DNA of 64,000 bases from Rahnella aceris (GCF_011684115.1 NZ_JAADJV010000002.1:61209-125208), one strand, 5' to 3'. Shown: positions 47,110 through 56,744, counted from the first letter of the stretch. The notes: a model not told the origin generated them from the sequence alone. Program-made: numbers and translations.

Positions 47110-47171
47110 CGAACGATCGTTCGACTTGAAGAACGATACAGATTCGTTCATTATAATGGATACTTGTTCGT
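47110..47171. promoter_or_regulatory. Operator cluster between XRE regulator and azlC
   Basis: A perfect 14-bp palindrome CGAACGATCGTTCG (47110-47123) plus further half-sites GAACGA (47131), TCGTTC (47144) and TTCGTT (47167) flank a TATAAT -10 hexamer (47152-47157) for azlC. The spacing of the later sites around the -10 suits repression by the adjacent XRE-cupin protein. Confidence 0.7.
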
Positions 47172-47185
47172 TATGGGATGAAATT

Positions 47186-47854
47186 ATGTCTGCGCGTTTC
47201 TTTTCACCGTTGGGGAATGATGTGCTTAAAGCCATCTTTCTGGTGTGTCTGGCCGATGGTCTGGTCGGCATTTCTTATGGCTCGCTGGCGGTCGCAGGCG
47301 GTTTCCCGCTGTGGGTGCCGCTGATGCTTTCGCTGCTGGTGCTGGCAGGGGCGTCGGAGTTTCTATTTATCGCCATCGTCGGCGGGGGTGGCAGCCCGTT
47401 TGCGGCGGCGGCGGCCGGATTGCTGGTCAATGCGCGCCATTTACCGTTCGGGATTGCGGTGAAGGATCTGGTCGGCAGCAAAGCCATGAGCTGGCTGGGT
47501 TGTCACATCATGAACGATGAAAGCGTGGTGTTTGGCATCTCGCAATCTACCCATGAAAAACGCAAAACCGCCTACTGGTTATGCGGTGCAGGTATCGCCT
47601 TATTCTGGCCGGTCAGTGTGATGGCCGGGGCGTACATCGGCCAGTTCATTCCGGATATCAAAGCCATCGGCCTTGATGCCGTGTTCCCGGCCATTTTGCT
47701 GGGGTTGATTTTCCCGGCGCTGCGCAGCCGCAGAACGCGCATACCCGCTACCTCCGGTGCGCTGATTTCGCTGGCTGCGGTGCCTTTCGTTCCGGCCGGT
47801 ATGCCGGTGCTGTTTTCCCTGCTCGGATTGCTGGCGTGGAGGAACCGAAAATGA
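47186..47854 (+). CDS. azlC: AzlC-family branched-chain amino acid exporter subunit (YgaZ-like)
   Basis: A 222-residue polytopic protein of the AzlC/YgaZ family (start KAIFLVCLADGLVGISYGSLA, mid-protein NARHLPFGIAVKDL, HIMNDESVVF). With the small AzlD partner it exports valine or related branched-chain amino acids. The frame extends to 47126, but that part would overlap the promoter and operator, so the ATG at 47186 is chosen. It overlaps azlD by 4 nt. Confidence 0.88.
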   Translation: MSARFFSPLGNDVLKAIFLVCLADGLVGISYGSLAVAGGFPLWVPLMLSLLVLAGASEFLFIAIVGGGGSPFAAAAAGLLVNARHLPFGIAVKDLVGSKAMSWLGCHIMNDESVVFGISQSTHEKRKTAYWLCGAGIALFWPVSVMAGAYIGQFIPDIKAIGLDAVFPAILLGLIFPALRSRRTRIPATSGALISLAAVPFVPAGMPVLFSLLGLLAWRNRK

Positions 47855-48174
47855 CCTCACACAGCCTGATGATCGCGGGAATTGCGGTGCTCGCCGCCGG
47901 AACATTTCTGATGCGCGTGGCCGGTTACCGGCTGGGTTCACGCCTGAATTTCTCCCCTGCAACTCAGACAATGTTATCGGATGCGGCGACCACCTTATTG
48001 CTGGCGGTGGCCGCTACGTCGGCGCTGTTCGAAGGTCAGCATTTCGCCGGATACGCGCGGGTCACCGGCGTCAGCGTGGCGTTGTTTTTAGCCTGGAGAA
48101 AAGCGCCGCTGATGGTGATTATTATTGCGGCAGCAGCAGTGACGGCGCTGCTGCGCGGGTTCGGCATTCAGTAG
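47851..48174 (+). CDS. azlD: AzlD-family exporter subunit (YgaH-like)
   Basis: A 107-residue protein with four predicted helices, the size and pattern of AzlD/YgaH, the obligate partner of AzlC. The ATG at 47851 overlaps the azlC stop (ATGA), with AGGA of GGAGGAACC upstream. The family's arginine-containing TFLMRVAGY segment is present. A terminator follows. Confidence 0.87.
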   Translation: MTSHSLMIAGIAVLAAGTFLMRVAGYRLGSRLNFSPATQTMLSDAATTLLLAVAATSALFEGQHFAGYARVTGVSVALFLAWRKAPLMVIIIAAAAVTALLRGFGIQ

Positions 48175-48185
48175 GCAGAAACAAG

Positions 48186-48207
48186 AATGGCTCCCGCAGG
48201 AGCCATT
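48186..48207. terminator. Bidirectional terminator between azlD and permease
   Basis: A perfect 9-bp stem AATGGCTCC / GGAGCCATT with a CGCA loop and short T/A flanks lies between two convergent genes. Confidence 0.8.
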
Positions 48208-48224
48208 TTCACACCAGTGATGAG

Positions 48225-49586
48225 TTACGCTACGTCTTCGTATTGCGGTACCGGATTGCGGAAGCTTTTGGTCATGCAGGCCAGATAGATAAAGCCGATT
48301 GCGCCCCAGATCAGGCCGAGCACCATCGAGCCTTCTTCCAGATTCACCCACAACGCACCAACGGTCAGCGCACCGCACAGCGGCAACAGCAAATACTGAA
48401 TATGATCCACAACGGTTTTGTTGCGCTGCTCGCGGATCCAGAATTGCGAAATCACCGACAGGTTCACAAACGTGAATGCCACCAGCGCACCAAAGTTAAT
48501 CAGCGCCGTGGCGGTGACCAGATCGAAATTAATCGCCAGCAAGGCAATGGCGCCGACCAGCAGCACGTTGAAAGACGGGGTGCGCCATGTCGGATGGATA
48601 TAGCCGAAGAAGCGTTTCGGGAACACGCCATCACGGCCCATCACATACATCAGGCGGGAAACGCCCGCGTGGGCTGCCATACCGGAGGCCAGCACGGTGA
48701 TGCTGGAGAAAATCAGCGCGCCAAACTGGAACGCCCGGCCTGCCACCTGCAGCATGATTTCCGGCTGTGAGGCGTCCGGGTCTTTAAAGCTGGAGATATC
48801 CGGGAAATAGAGTTGCAGGAAATAGGTCGCCGCAATAAAGATCACGCCACCAATTAAAGCGGTCAGGAATATCGCCCGCGGGATCACCCGTTCTGCGTCT
48901 TTGGTTTCTTCCGACAAATTACTGATGCCGTCAAAACCGGTGAAGGAGAAACACAAAATGGTCGCGCCGGTAATCATCGGCACGGTATGCGCATTTTCAC
49001 CCCAGAACGGTTGGGTGCTGGCGAGCGTGCCATAGCCGGTGCCGTGATTCACGCCATAAATCACCATGCCGGTGATCACCGTGATCAGCACAATCTGCAA
49101 GACAACAACCAGCGTATTAATGTTGGCGACCGTTTTGATACTGCGCAAATTCGACAGCGTCATAAAGCTGACCAGTACGACGACAAATATCCACGACGGC
49201 ACCGACGGCACCAGCGCTTCAAAATAGATTTTTGCCAGCAGAATATTGATCATTGGCGCGAATAAGTAATCAAGCAGCGACGACCAGCCGACCATAAAAC
49301 CGACCACAGGATGAATGGCTTTTTGCGCGTAGGTATACGCAGAACCGGCGGAAGGATAGCGGCGCACCAGCTTGCCGTAACTCAGCGCGGTGAACAGCAC
49401 GGCGATCAGCGCAAAAGCATACGCCGTCGGCACATGGCCGTCCGTCAGGCCGGAGACAATACCGAACGTATCGAACAGTGTCATGGGTTGCATATAGGCC
49501 AGACCTATCATGACAACCGGAATCAGCGTAAGACTTTTACGTAATTCCACGCGGGAAGGGGACCCTGTGACGAGGTTATCCGACAT
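48225..49586 (-). CDS. APC-family permease, PuuP/PlaP-type putrescine importer
   Basis: A 453-residue amino acid-polyamine-organocation transporter with 12 helices. From memory it is close to E. coli PuuP and PlaP throughout: [25 protein letters not shown] near the start, [40 protein letters not shown] and [22 protein letters not shown]. Proton-driven putrescine import is the likely role. The ATG at 49586 (GGGAAA upstream) is preferred over 49619. PuuP and PlaP cannot be told apart safely here, so no symbol is given. No polyamine catabolic gene is adjacent. Confidence 0.85.
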   Translation of the reverse strand: MSDNLVTGSPSRVELRKSLTLIPVVMIGLAYMQPMTLFDTFGIVSGLTDGHVPTAYAFALIAVLFTALSYGKLVRRYPSAGSAYTYAQKAIHPVVGFMVGWSSLLDYLFAPMINILLAKIYFEALVPSVPSWIFVVVLVSFMTLSNLRSIKTVANINTLVVVLQIVLITVITGMVIYGVNHGTGYGTLASTQPFWGENAHTVPMITGATILCFSFTGFDGISNLSEETKDAERVIPRAIFLTALIGGVIFIAATYFLQLYFPDISSFKDPDASQPEIMLQVAGRAFQFGALIFSSITVLASGMAAHAGVSRLMYVMGRDGVFPKRFFGYIHPTWRTPSFNVLLVGAIALLAINFDLVTATALINFGALVAFTFVNLSVISQFWIREQRNKTVVDHIQYLLLPLCGALTVGALWVNLEEGSMVLGLIWGAIGFIYLACMTKSFRNPVPQYEDVA

Positions 49587-50193
49587 GATGTTGATTTCCC
49601 ATGACGGAGAACGCTGCATATAAAGAGTGCTGCACCATTTATGATTCCTTGCGACAAGACTGTCGGTATCTGAAAGTAAATATCTATCCGGTACTTAGCC
49701 CGGCCTCTGGTATTTGAAGGTTTGCTTAATGAAGAATGCGTAGTTCAATGAACGAAAAATGAGTCATCCCCGTTTTGCGGGGCGCATATTTTGCCTTATT
49801 AAGTATTGAATTTACAAGCCGGATAAGAATAAACACGGTCAATAAATAAAACAGGCAGTCAAAACGAGCACGTATTGTCAAAGTCGTTTGCCGGTGGTTT
49901 TGCTAATTGTTTTTATCCTGTAAAACAAAAATGAATTCCCCGTTATTGCCGTTATCAAATATCGGCAGCGCGTGGGTGAAAATAACGACTGCGGCTATTA
50001 ATCAACATTCATACAACATTCCGCCGGGTCCCGCTGCCCGGATTGGCGAATGGGCAAAATCTGAAAATTTGGCCTGTTGCGATGAGAGATGAATTTTCCT
50101 CGCTTTTGTGGTTAACAATTTGTGCTATAAATTTCATATAAGAAAAACCAATGTAGCCTCTTTTCCGCACAGCAAAGATTTTCGGAGTGCAAC
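49587..50193. other. Divergent intergenic region permease / AraC regulator
   Basis: About 600 nt without a credible gene. It holds a small GC hairpin at 49768-49782 (CCCCG / CGGGG) and an AT-rich right half with the promoter of the AraC-type gene (GGAG Shine-Dalgarno before its GTG). A 61-codon frame at 49907-50092 lacks an RBS and is not called. Confidence 0.5.
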
Positions 50194-51000
50194 GTGTCTC
50201 TTTCTATTTCTGAATGGACGATGGCTAATGAGATTGAATGCTCGCACCTGACAGCGAGCAATTCTTCATTTCCGCGTCATACTCACGACGAATATGTCAT
50301 CAGTGCCAATCTGACCGGTACGGAAGAAATCTGGCTGCACGGCAAAACCGAACTTGTGCGCGGCGGCGATATCACGATTTACAACCCGGTCACCGTTCAG
50401 TCGTCGCTGTTCGGTAACGACAAGGTCGAATTTCTCAGCGTGCATATTCCGCAGGCTTTACTGCGTCAGGTGTCGGTCGATCACAATCTGCGTTCCGATC
50501 ACTGCGCGCCGGTGTTAACCGAAGGCGTGCTGAGTAATCCCGCGCTGTTTTCGGCACTGTGCCATTACAAACGCACGCTGAACGACGACGATCAGGAACA
50601 AAATTTGTTGTGGCTGCTGGGGGCATTGCTGGAAGAACCCGCCAGAGAGCAGGAACAGTCTTTGCGGCCGATTACGCTGGCGCTCGATTTTATGCGCGAC
50701 CATCTGACCCGCAAAATCCATCTCGATACGCTGGCGCAAATCAGCGGACTGAGCAAGTTTCACTTTGTCCGCCTGTTCCGCCAGCACATCGGCATGCCGC
50801 CGCTGCAATACCATATGCAACTGCGTTTGCTCGAGGCCAGAAATCAGCTGCGTAAAAATAATAATGCGCTGGATGTGGCGATAGGGCTGGGCTTTTATGA
50901 TCAAAGCCATTTCATCAATACGTTCCGTAAGATGATGGGGATCACTCCCCATCTTTATTCGCAGTCACTTCACGCGTCGCAGGTACTTATACCAAGATGA
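50194..51000 (+). CDS. AraC-family transcriptional regulator
   Basis: 268 residues: an N-terminal cupin ligand domain with FPRHTHDEYVISANLTG, then two C-terminal HTH motifs (~170-262; LDTLAQISGLSKFHFVRLFRQHIGMPPLQYHMQLRL, VAIGLGFYDQSHFINTFRKMMGITP). It starts at GTG with GGAG 7 nt upstream. It is convergent with, and overlaps by 14 nt, the LysE-type exporter gene. A role in amino-acid export control is suggested by that and similar AraC-LysE pairs; the effector is unknown. Confidence 0.9.
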   Translation: MSLSISEWTMANEIECSHLTASNSSFPRHTHDEYVISANLTGTEEIWLHGKTELVRGGDITIYNPVTVQSSLFGNDKVEFLSVHIPQALLRQVSVDHNLRSDHCAPVLTEGVLSNPALFSALCHYKRTLNDDDQEQNLLWLLGALLEEPAREQEQSLRPITLALDFMRDHLTRKIHLDTLAQISGLSKFHFVRLFRQHIGMPPLQYHMQLRLLEARNQLRKNNNALDVAIGLGFYDQSHFINTFRKMMGITPHLYSQSLHASQVLIPR

Positions 51001-51625
51001 ACTCCCGATAACCGCTGATCACCACATACAGCGCAAAGTAAGAGAAGATCGCCGCTGAGGCTACATACGAATATTTCAGCATTTTGGCGCCCAGCATTTT
51101 TCCGCCAAGGCTGCCGACGGAACAGATCACCATCGTCCAGAACACACCTGCAATAAAGAAGCCGCCCAGGAACCACGAGGCATTCGCCGTGCTTCCCTGC
51201 CCCATGCGGGAGATCAGTGCCCCGCCGACGGCGGCAAACCACAAAATAGCGGTGGGTGAAGACATCGCCAGTACGATGCCGCGACCAAAATTCCGAATAA
51301 CAGAACGTGGCTGCGCGCTGTCACCGGCGCTCAGATCCTCAGCAGGCGCGAGCGCGGCGCGGATCATTTTGTAGGTAAACCACATCAGCATCAGTGAACC
51401 GCCGACCCACAGCACCCAGCGCACACTCTGGTATTGCAGCAAAATGGTCATCCCGGCCAGCGCCAGCACCGCGTAAATTAAGTCGCCGATGCAGGTGCCG
51501 ATGCCCAGCCAGAATCCATGAAAATACCCCCGCTGCATCGCCAGTGTCATCATGGCGATATTAGCAATCCCAATGTCCAGACACAGCGACAGGCTGAGTA
51601 AAAATCCATTTGAAAACGGCATCAT
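50987..51625 (-). CDS. LysE-family amino acid exporter
   Basis: A 212-residue protein with six predicted helices and LysE/RhtB features (NGFLLSLSLCLDIGIANIAMMTLAMQRG, GFWLGIGTCIGDLIYAVLALAG). The usual G-P-x-P of helix 1 is replaced by L-D-I-G. It exports an amino acid or similar metabolite across the inner membrane. Its start overlaps the end of the upstream HDxGH-protein gene by 4 nt, so the two form one unit. Confidence 0.86.
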   Translation of the reverse strand: MMPFSNGFLLSLSLCLDIGIANIAMMTLAMQRGYFHGFWLGIGTCIGDLIYAVLALAGMTILLQYQSVRWVLWVGGSLMLMWFTYKMIRAALAPAEDLSAGDSAQPRSVIRNFGRGIVLAMSSPTAILWFAAVGGALISRMGQGSTANASWFLGGFFIAGVFWTMVICSVGSLGGKMLGAKMLKYSYVASAAIFSYFALYVVISGYREFILV

Positions 51626-52914
51626 AACGGGACTCTCTTAATTAACTGGTTGTATTCAATCATGTCATTGGTTGTACCGAGGCGTGCCATCAGGATTTCG
51701 ACATCTTCCGGATTAGTGTGCGGACAATGTTGCAGCATGAACGCCTGCGCACGCTCCGCATCGCCCCCCAGCAGCGCTTCGCTCATCAGGCGGGTCAGAT
51801 CGGCCATTTGCGGGTAAAACAGCGCCGGATGGAAATCAAGCGTCTCCGCCGACAGCTCAATGCAACCGTGTTCGCGCAGATAGTTGAACTGGATCCAGGC
51901 CGCACCAGCATCCGGATAACTTGACGGGCCGCGGCGCAGATAGCGCAACATTTCGAGGAAATAGATCCGCGCCAGCACGGTCCGGTCGAGCTGCAAACCG
52001 GTGGCCACCTGCGGCGTGAGGCACATCAGCAAACCAAACTGATCGGCCAGCGCTTCCTGCACTATCATCGATCCCCAGCGATCAATTTTGCTGAGTTTCG
52101 GAAAGACGTTCTCGTTACGCACCAGAGAATGCCCGAGGTCGTGCCCGCGGAACCAGGCAATCAGATAACGCTGGCACACATCACTGTCTGGCAGCATGTC
52201 TTCGGCCCAGCCCATTTTGGCGGCTTCGGTACGTGAAAACAGCTCGAACAATTGCTGATACGTATTGGCAAACACCACGGTGCGTTTGACCGGCGAATAC
52301 TTCAGCCCCTCGTCTTCCGGGAAGAAATAGGCAAAATGTTTGGGATAGGTATTGGCTTCACCGGCAATGCCAAAGAGGTTGATAATTTTGTATGCGCAGC
52401 CTGGCATCGCCAGTAAATCGGCGGCGATTTCCTTTTGCAGATACAGTAAGCTTTCCGGAAACAGGCTGTCCATCACGTCGGAAACTTCCTGCAAAACCGG
52501 GGCAGGTTCACCAAACCACGACGAATAAAAACTCTGTTTGGATTTTCCCACCCAGGTGGACGTGTTACCGATGCCCAGCACCAGTTGCTGTTCCTTCAGG
52601 CCAGCAATTTGCGGTAATACCGTTTTTCCGCAACTGTCATCTGCCAGCATTTCCGCCCGTAAAAACAGTCCGCGCCGGGTATCGGGATCATCAAACAGCG
52701 GCGCTAAACGGAAACACTGAATCGACATCTCTTCACGCAGGGCATCCAGCAAACGGCTTTCACAGGCCGCTTCCAGCTGGTTGATGGCTTCGGTCAGACG
52801 CAGGCAATAATGAATCGTTTGCAAAGCTTTAGGACTTAAATTTTCCGGGGCATCCAGATCCATCATGGATACCTGATATGCCGGGGCGGCTGGCCAAAAT
52901 GATGTCGTAAACAT
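51622..52914 (-). CDS. Unrecognised HDxGH protein (possible DUF6421 family)
   Basis: A 430-residue soluble protein without signal peptide. The striking motif is FRGHDLGHSL (H258, D259, H262) followed by QEALADQFG (E287, D291), an arrangement that could bind a metal as in zincin-like or HD-like hydrolases. Upstream, SSWFGEPAPVL and LFPESLLYLQKEI look conserved, and several Asp/Glu-rich loops occur. I tentatively recall the family as DUF6421, but did not verify this. It is coupled by a 4-nt overlap to the LysE exporter, so it may make or process the exported compound. An AAGGG Shine-Dalgarno precedes ATG. Confidence 0.6.
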   Translation of the reverse strand: MFTTSFWPAAPAYQVSMMDLDAPENLSPKALQTIHYCLRLTEAINQLEAACESRLLDALREEMSIQCFRLAPLFDDPDTRRGLFLRAEMLADDSCGKTVLPQIAGLKEQQLVLGIGNTSTWVGKSKQSFYSSWFGEPAPVLQEVSDVMDSLFPESLLYLQKEIAADLLAMPGCAYKIINLFGIAGEANTYPKHFAYFFPEDEGLKYSPVKRTVVFANTYQQLFELFSRTEAAKMGWAEDMLPDSDVCQRYLIAWFRGHDLGHSLVRNENVFPKLSKIDRWGSMIVQEALADQFGLLMCLTPQVATGLQLDRTVLARIYFLEMLRYLRRGPSSYPDAGAAWIQFNYLREHGCIELSAETLDFHPALFYPQMADLTRLMSEALLGGDAERAQAFMLQHCPHTNPEDVEILMARLGTTNDMIEYNQLIKRVPL

Positions 52915-53069
52915 AGTTTCAAACCCTTGAGCGCAATGGAGAGAAACTACTTAAACACTCCCCTGCGGCGGGGTATTGGAAGAAATTGCGCATAAGTCTG
53001 CACGCCGGATATTGCCCCCGGCGACTACAGTTAATCTATCCCCGTTTCTTTTACCAGGTGCCTGACATC

Positions 53070-53729
53070 ATGAGTTTCTCTCTGCGCCATTATCTGCACG
53101 TTCGTGGCCGTTTACTGATTTCTATTGTTGCTGGTCTGATTTGCTTCTTCGCGCTTCCCCCGCATCTGGGAATTTTGCAGCGGCTGATGATTGGCTGGAA
53201 TGTGCTGGCATGGATGTACCTGTTTTTTCTGTGGTTTCGCATGCTTCGCACCGAAGCGAAGGATATCCCGCACATCGCTAAGACGCAGGATGAAAGCGCC
53301 AGTCTGGTGCTGACGCTGGTCACGCTCACCTGTCTGGTGAGCATTCTGGCGATCCTGATGGAACTCGGCTCGCTTAAGGCGCTGACGGGAAGCGCAAAAA
53401 CCCTGCATATCTTGCTGACCGCGACTACGCTGATTGCCTCGTGGGCGCTGCTGCCGACCTCTTTCGCCATGCATTACGCGCATCATCACTATCTGCGGCA
53501 GACAAAAGACATCACGCCGATGATCTTCCCGGAAAAGCCTGAGCAGCCCGGCTACTGGGATTTTCTCTATTTCTCCTTCACCATCGCCGTCGCCTCACAA
53601 ACCGCCGACGTCGCGACCGGCACCACCGATATGCGCCAGATTGCCCTGTTGCAGTCGGTCATTTCCTTTGTCTTTAATCTGGCGATTTTAGGGTTGTCGA
53701 TTAACGTCGGGGCGGGATTACTGAGTTAA
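53070..53729 (+). CDS. DUF1345 integral membrane protein
   Basis: 219 residues with five to six helices and family traits: HYLHVRGRLLISIVAGL at the start, RTEAKDIPHIAKTQDESAS after helix 2, and the conserved GYWDFLYFSFTIAVASQTADV late in the protein. Function unknown. The ATG at 53070 (AGGTG upstream) is chosen over an open frame from 52986 because the extra residues are not membrane-like or conserved-looking. It stands alone between divergent and co-directional neighbours. Confidence 0.85.
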   Translation: MSFSLRHYLHVRGRLLISIVAGLICFFALPPHLGILQRLMIGWNVLAWMYLFFLWFRMLRTEAKDIPHIAKTQDESASLVLTLVTLTCLVSILAILMELGSLKALTGSAKTLHILLTATTLIASWALLPTSFAMHYAHHHYLRQTKDITPMIFPEKPEQPGYWDFLYFSFTIAVASQTADVATGTTDMRQIALLQSVISFVFNLAILGLSINVGAGLLS

Positions 53730-53883
53730 CACCGGGTTGAAGTAATGCGCTGTCATTGGGAGGATTTCCCGCAGAGTTCACTGTAAGTCAGAAAAGGTTT
53801 AATTTAGACTTCTATACGTCTAAAAGTTAGTGTAGGTTTTCACAATAAATTCCCATTCTGGTTACGTTTAAGGAACTCCATTT

Positions 53884-54702
53884 ATGCGCACTCCGTTTGT
53901 AGCTGTGACTCTCCTTGCCGCCACACTGTTTTCTGCTGCCTCATTTGCCGGTGCGACGCTGGATCGCGTGACCCAAACCGGTGTGCTGCGCAATGCGATC
54001 GTTAACGATTACCCGCCGTTTGGTTTTATTGATGATAATAACCAACTGGCCGGTTTTGACGTGGATGTGGCGAAAGCGGTGGCGCAGCGCATGGGCGTAA
54101 AACTTGAAATCATCGCACCGGGCTGGGAAACGATTGTCGGCGGCAAATGGCAGGGTCGCTGGGATACCTGTATCTGCTCGATGACGCCAAACACCGAGCG
54201 CGCCAAAGTACTGGATTTTCCGACGCCGTATTACAACTCTCCGGCGGTCTTAGTGGTCAATAAGAAAGACGACCGCATTAAATCGGCGGCCGATCTGAGC
54301 AATAAAAAGATTGGCGTCGGCATTGGTTCAACCTACGAAACCTATCTGCAAAAAACGCTGGTGATCCCGGGCAGCAAACCCATCACATTCCCGTTCAATA
54401 ACGTACACGTGATCCCTAGCGACGAAGAAGTGGCGTTCCAGAATCTGGCGCTCGGGCCGGGTGTGCGCCTCGACGGCGTGGTGTCAGATTTAGCCACCGC
54501 GAATGCCCGCATCAAACGTGCGCCGGTGTTTAAAATTGTCACCGAGCTTTATGCTGAACCGAACTGGGTAGCCACCGACAAAGGTGACGCCGAATGGGAC
54601 AAGAAAGTGGCCGATACCATCAAATCGCTGCGCGACGATGGCACGCTGGCGAAAATCTCTCAGCACTGGCTGGGTGAAGATATTACCCACGAGGTACCGT
54701 AA
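53884..54702 (+). CDS. Amino-acid ABC transporter substrate-binding protein (family 3)
   Basis: 272 residues with a Sec signal peptide (LLAATLFSAASFAGA) and the SBP_bac_3 fold: GVLRNAIVNDYPPFGFIDDNNQLAGFDVDVAKAVAQRMG at the start, the WDTCICSMTPNTERAKVLDFPTPYY ligand loop and KIGVGIGSTYE. It binds a polar amino acid or a related compound in the periplasm. Its stop overlaps the permease start by one base (TAATG). The RBS is AAGGAA. Confidence 0.92.
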   Translation: MRTPFVAVTLLAATLFSAASFAGATLDRVTQTGVLRNAIVNDYPPFGFIDDNNQLAGFDVDVAKAVAQRMGVKLEIIAPGWETIVGGKWQGRWDTCICSMTPNTERAKVLDFPTPYYNSPAVLVVNKKDDRIKSAADLSNKKIGVGIGSTYETYLQKTLVIPGSKPITFPFNNVHVIPSDEEVAFQNLALGPGVRLDGVVSDLATANARIKRAPVFKIVTELYAEPNWVATDKGDAEWDKKVADTIKSLRDDGTLAKISQHWLGEDITHEVP

Positions 54703-55526
54703 TGCCACAAATCCCGGACAGCCAGCCGAAAGTGGAAACGCCGGAGCGCTGGCACCACGCACATGCGTTTAAATTTAAAACCGGGCTGACGTGGCTGATT
54801 TTGCTCAGCCTGCTGCTCGGCGCGTTCAGCAAAATGGGGCTGGACTGGAGCCTGATTGGGCAGAAATTGCCGTTCCTGCTTGGCCTGCGCCTGTCGCCGG
54901 ACGGCTTTATTCAGGGCGCGGCGCTGACCATAATGATCACCGCCTGCTCGATGTTTTTCTGTCTGCTGATTGGCCTGATAACCGCGCTCGGCCGGATGTC
55001 TGAAAATGCGCTGGCGTTTGGTTGTGCGACGTTTTACGCCTCGCTGTTTCGCGGCACGCCGCTGCTGGTGCAGGTGCTGATTATCTATCTGGCGCTGCCG
55101 CAGGTGGGAATTGTGCTCGGGGCGCTCAGCTCGGGCATTATCGCTCTGTCGATGAACTACGGCGCGTATCTGGCGGAAACTATCCGCAGCGGCGTGCTCT
55201 CGGTGCCGCGCGGTCAGCAGGAAGCCGCGCTGGCGCTCGGCGTGTCACGCTGGACGGTGGCCGTTCACGTCACCGCGCCGCAGGCATTGCGCATCATTAT
55301 CCCGCCCGCCGGGTCGATGTTTATTTCGATGCTGAAAGATTCGTCTCTGGTGTCACTGATGGGGCTGTGGGAGCTGAATTTTCTGGCGCAATCCTACGGG
55401 CGCAGCACCTACCGTTATATGGAAATGCTGGCGACCGCTGCTGCGATCTACTGGATTATGTCGATCGTGCTGGAACTGCTGCAAAGCCGCCTTGAGCGCC
55501 GCTTTGCGCAAGGCCACCGCCGCTAA
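54702..55526 (+). CDS. Amino-acid ABC transporter permease (HisM/ArtQ type)
   Basis: A 274-residue polar-amino-acid-type ABC permease. It has a long cytoplasmic N-terminus (~30 residues), TM helices, FYASLFRGTPLLVQVLIIYLALP, and the EAA loop (QEAALALGVSRWTVAVHVTAPQALRIIIPP) that docks the ATPase. No ATP-binding subunit follows; the next gene is an aminotransferase. The pair must use an ATPase encoded elsewhere. Confidence 0.92.
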   Translation: MPQIPDSQPKVETPERWHHAHAFKFKTGLTWLILLSLLLGAFSKMGLDWSLIGQKLPFLLGLRLSPDGFIQGAALTIMITACSMFFCLLIGLITALGRMSENALAFGCATFYASLFRGTPLLVQVLIIYLALPQVGIVLGALSSGIIALSMNYGAYLAETIRSGVLSVPRGQQEAALALGVSRWTVAVHVTAPQALRIIIPPAGSMFISMLKDSSLVSLMGLWELNFLAQSYGRSTYRYMEMLATAAAIYWIMSIVLELLQSRLERRFAQGHRR

Positions 55527-55570
55527 ACTTTTTATTTTCAAATGCTCTGACTTCTTATCGCAGGTATATC

Positions 55571-56713
55571 ATGGCTTTTCCTGAAGATTTCCGTTTAATC
55601 AGCTATCTCTCGCGCCTCGAACACGCTGTGCGTTTTCCGCTGTCCTCTTCCTATCCTGAATCGATGAGCCTGGATACGTTATTTGAACTGGCAGGGAAAG
55701 AACACCGCGCGCCGTTCATGCAGACCATGCTGGATTATCCGCCACTGCGCGGAACGCCGGAACTGCTCGACGCCATCGCCTCGACCTATAAAAATGTCAC
55801 CGCGCAGGACGTCATCAGTTTTGCCGGTGCCGACGAAGCGATTTACGCCAGTTTTCAGATGTTGCTCAAATCCGGCGATCACGCCGTAGTGATCACCCCA
55901 AATTATCAGTCGCTGGAAAGCGTGCCGTTATCGCTGTGTGACGTCACCGGCGTGGCGCTTGATGAAAATAACGACTGGGCGCTGGATACTAATCAAGTCC
56001 GTGACGCATTGCGCGCCAATACCAAAGTGCTGGTGATTAACTTTCCGCACAATCCGACCGGCGCGCTGATTAGCCGTCAGCAACTCGACGAACTGATCGG
56101 GTTATGCCGCGATCGCGGGATCTGGATTTTCTCGGACGAAGTGTACCGGCTGACAGAGTTTGATCCGGCAGACCGGCTGCCGCAACTGGCGGATATTTAC
56201 GAACGTGGCATTTCGCTGAACGTGACCTCCAAAGCTTACGGATTACCGGGGCTGCGCATCGGCTGGGTGGCCTGCCAGGATAAAGCGTGGATGCGGGAAC
56301 TCGAGCGCATGAAGCAGTATCTGTCGATCTGTAATTCCATGCCCGGCGAGTTTCTCACCACGGTGGCACTCAATGCCCGCGCACCGATCCTTGAACGGGT
56401 GATGGAACGCTCGCGCCGCCAGCTCGTAACACTGACTCAATTTCTGGCGCAATACCCGCACCTGTTCAGGCTCAGCGTGCCGAAAGCCGGTGTGCTGGCG
56501 TTCCCACGTTTTACCGGTGAGCAAGGCGCAGAAGCCTTTGCCACACAACTGGTGGAAGAGGCCGGTGTGATGGTGATCCCTTCTGTCGCCTACGCATCAG
56601 AACTGAACAGGGTGTCGGAAGATTTTCTGCGTATCGGTTTTGGTCGCGAAAATCTTGATGAAGCACTGGGTGAAACGGGGAGATGGCTGGACAAACGCGG
56701 CCAGCAGGGATGA
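55571..56713 (+). CDS. PLP-dependent aminotransferase, class I/II
   Basis: A 380-residue fold-type I enzyme. PPLRGTPELLDAIA, FAGADEAIYASFQML and NFPHNPTGALI are the usual class I/II blocks, SDEVYRLTEF holds the PLP-pyridine Asp and Tyr, and the Schiff-base Lys lies in VTSKAYGLPGLRIGW. It probably transaminates the amino acid imported by the upstream ABC components, 44 nt away; substrate unknown. A terminator follows. Confidence 0.9.
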   Translation: MAFPEDFRLISYLSRLEHAVRFPLSSSYPESMSLDTLFELAGKEHRAPFMQTMLDYPPLRGTPELLDAIASTYKNVTAQDVISFAGADEAIYASFQMLLKSGDHAVVITPNYQSLESVPLSLCDVTGVALDENNDWALDTNQVRDALRANTKVLVINFPHNPTGALISRQQLDELIGLCRDRGIWIFSDEVYRLTEFDPADRLPQLADIYERGISLNVTSKAYGLPGLRIGWVACQDKAWMRELERMKQYLSICNSMPGEFLTTVALNARAPILERVMERSRRQLVTLTQFLAQYPHLFRLSVPKAGVLAFPRFTGEQGAEAFATQLVEEAGVMVIPSVAYASELNRVSEDFLRIGFGRENLDEALGETGRWLDKRGQQG

Positions 56714-56715
56714 AA

Positions 56716-56744
56716 AAAATGGGCGCGGAAATCGCACCCATTTT
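56716..56744 (+). terminator. Terminator after aminotransferase
   Basis: AAAATGGG / CCCATTTT stem extended by near-pairing GC bases, ending in TTTTAGTTTT. It closes the rightward ABC-aminotransferase unit and may also serve the convergent GH19 chitinase gene. Confidence 0.7.

Noticed and set aside
49907..50092. 61-codon frame upstream of the AraC-type gene
   Set aside because: No Shine-Dalgarno and no recognisable protein features.
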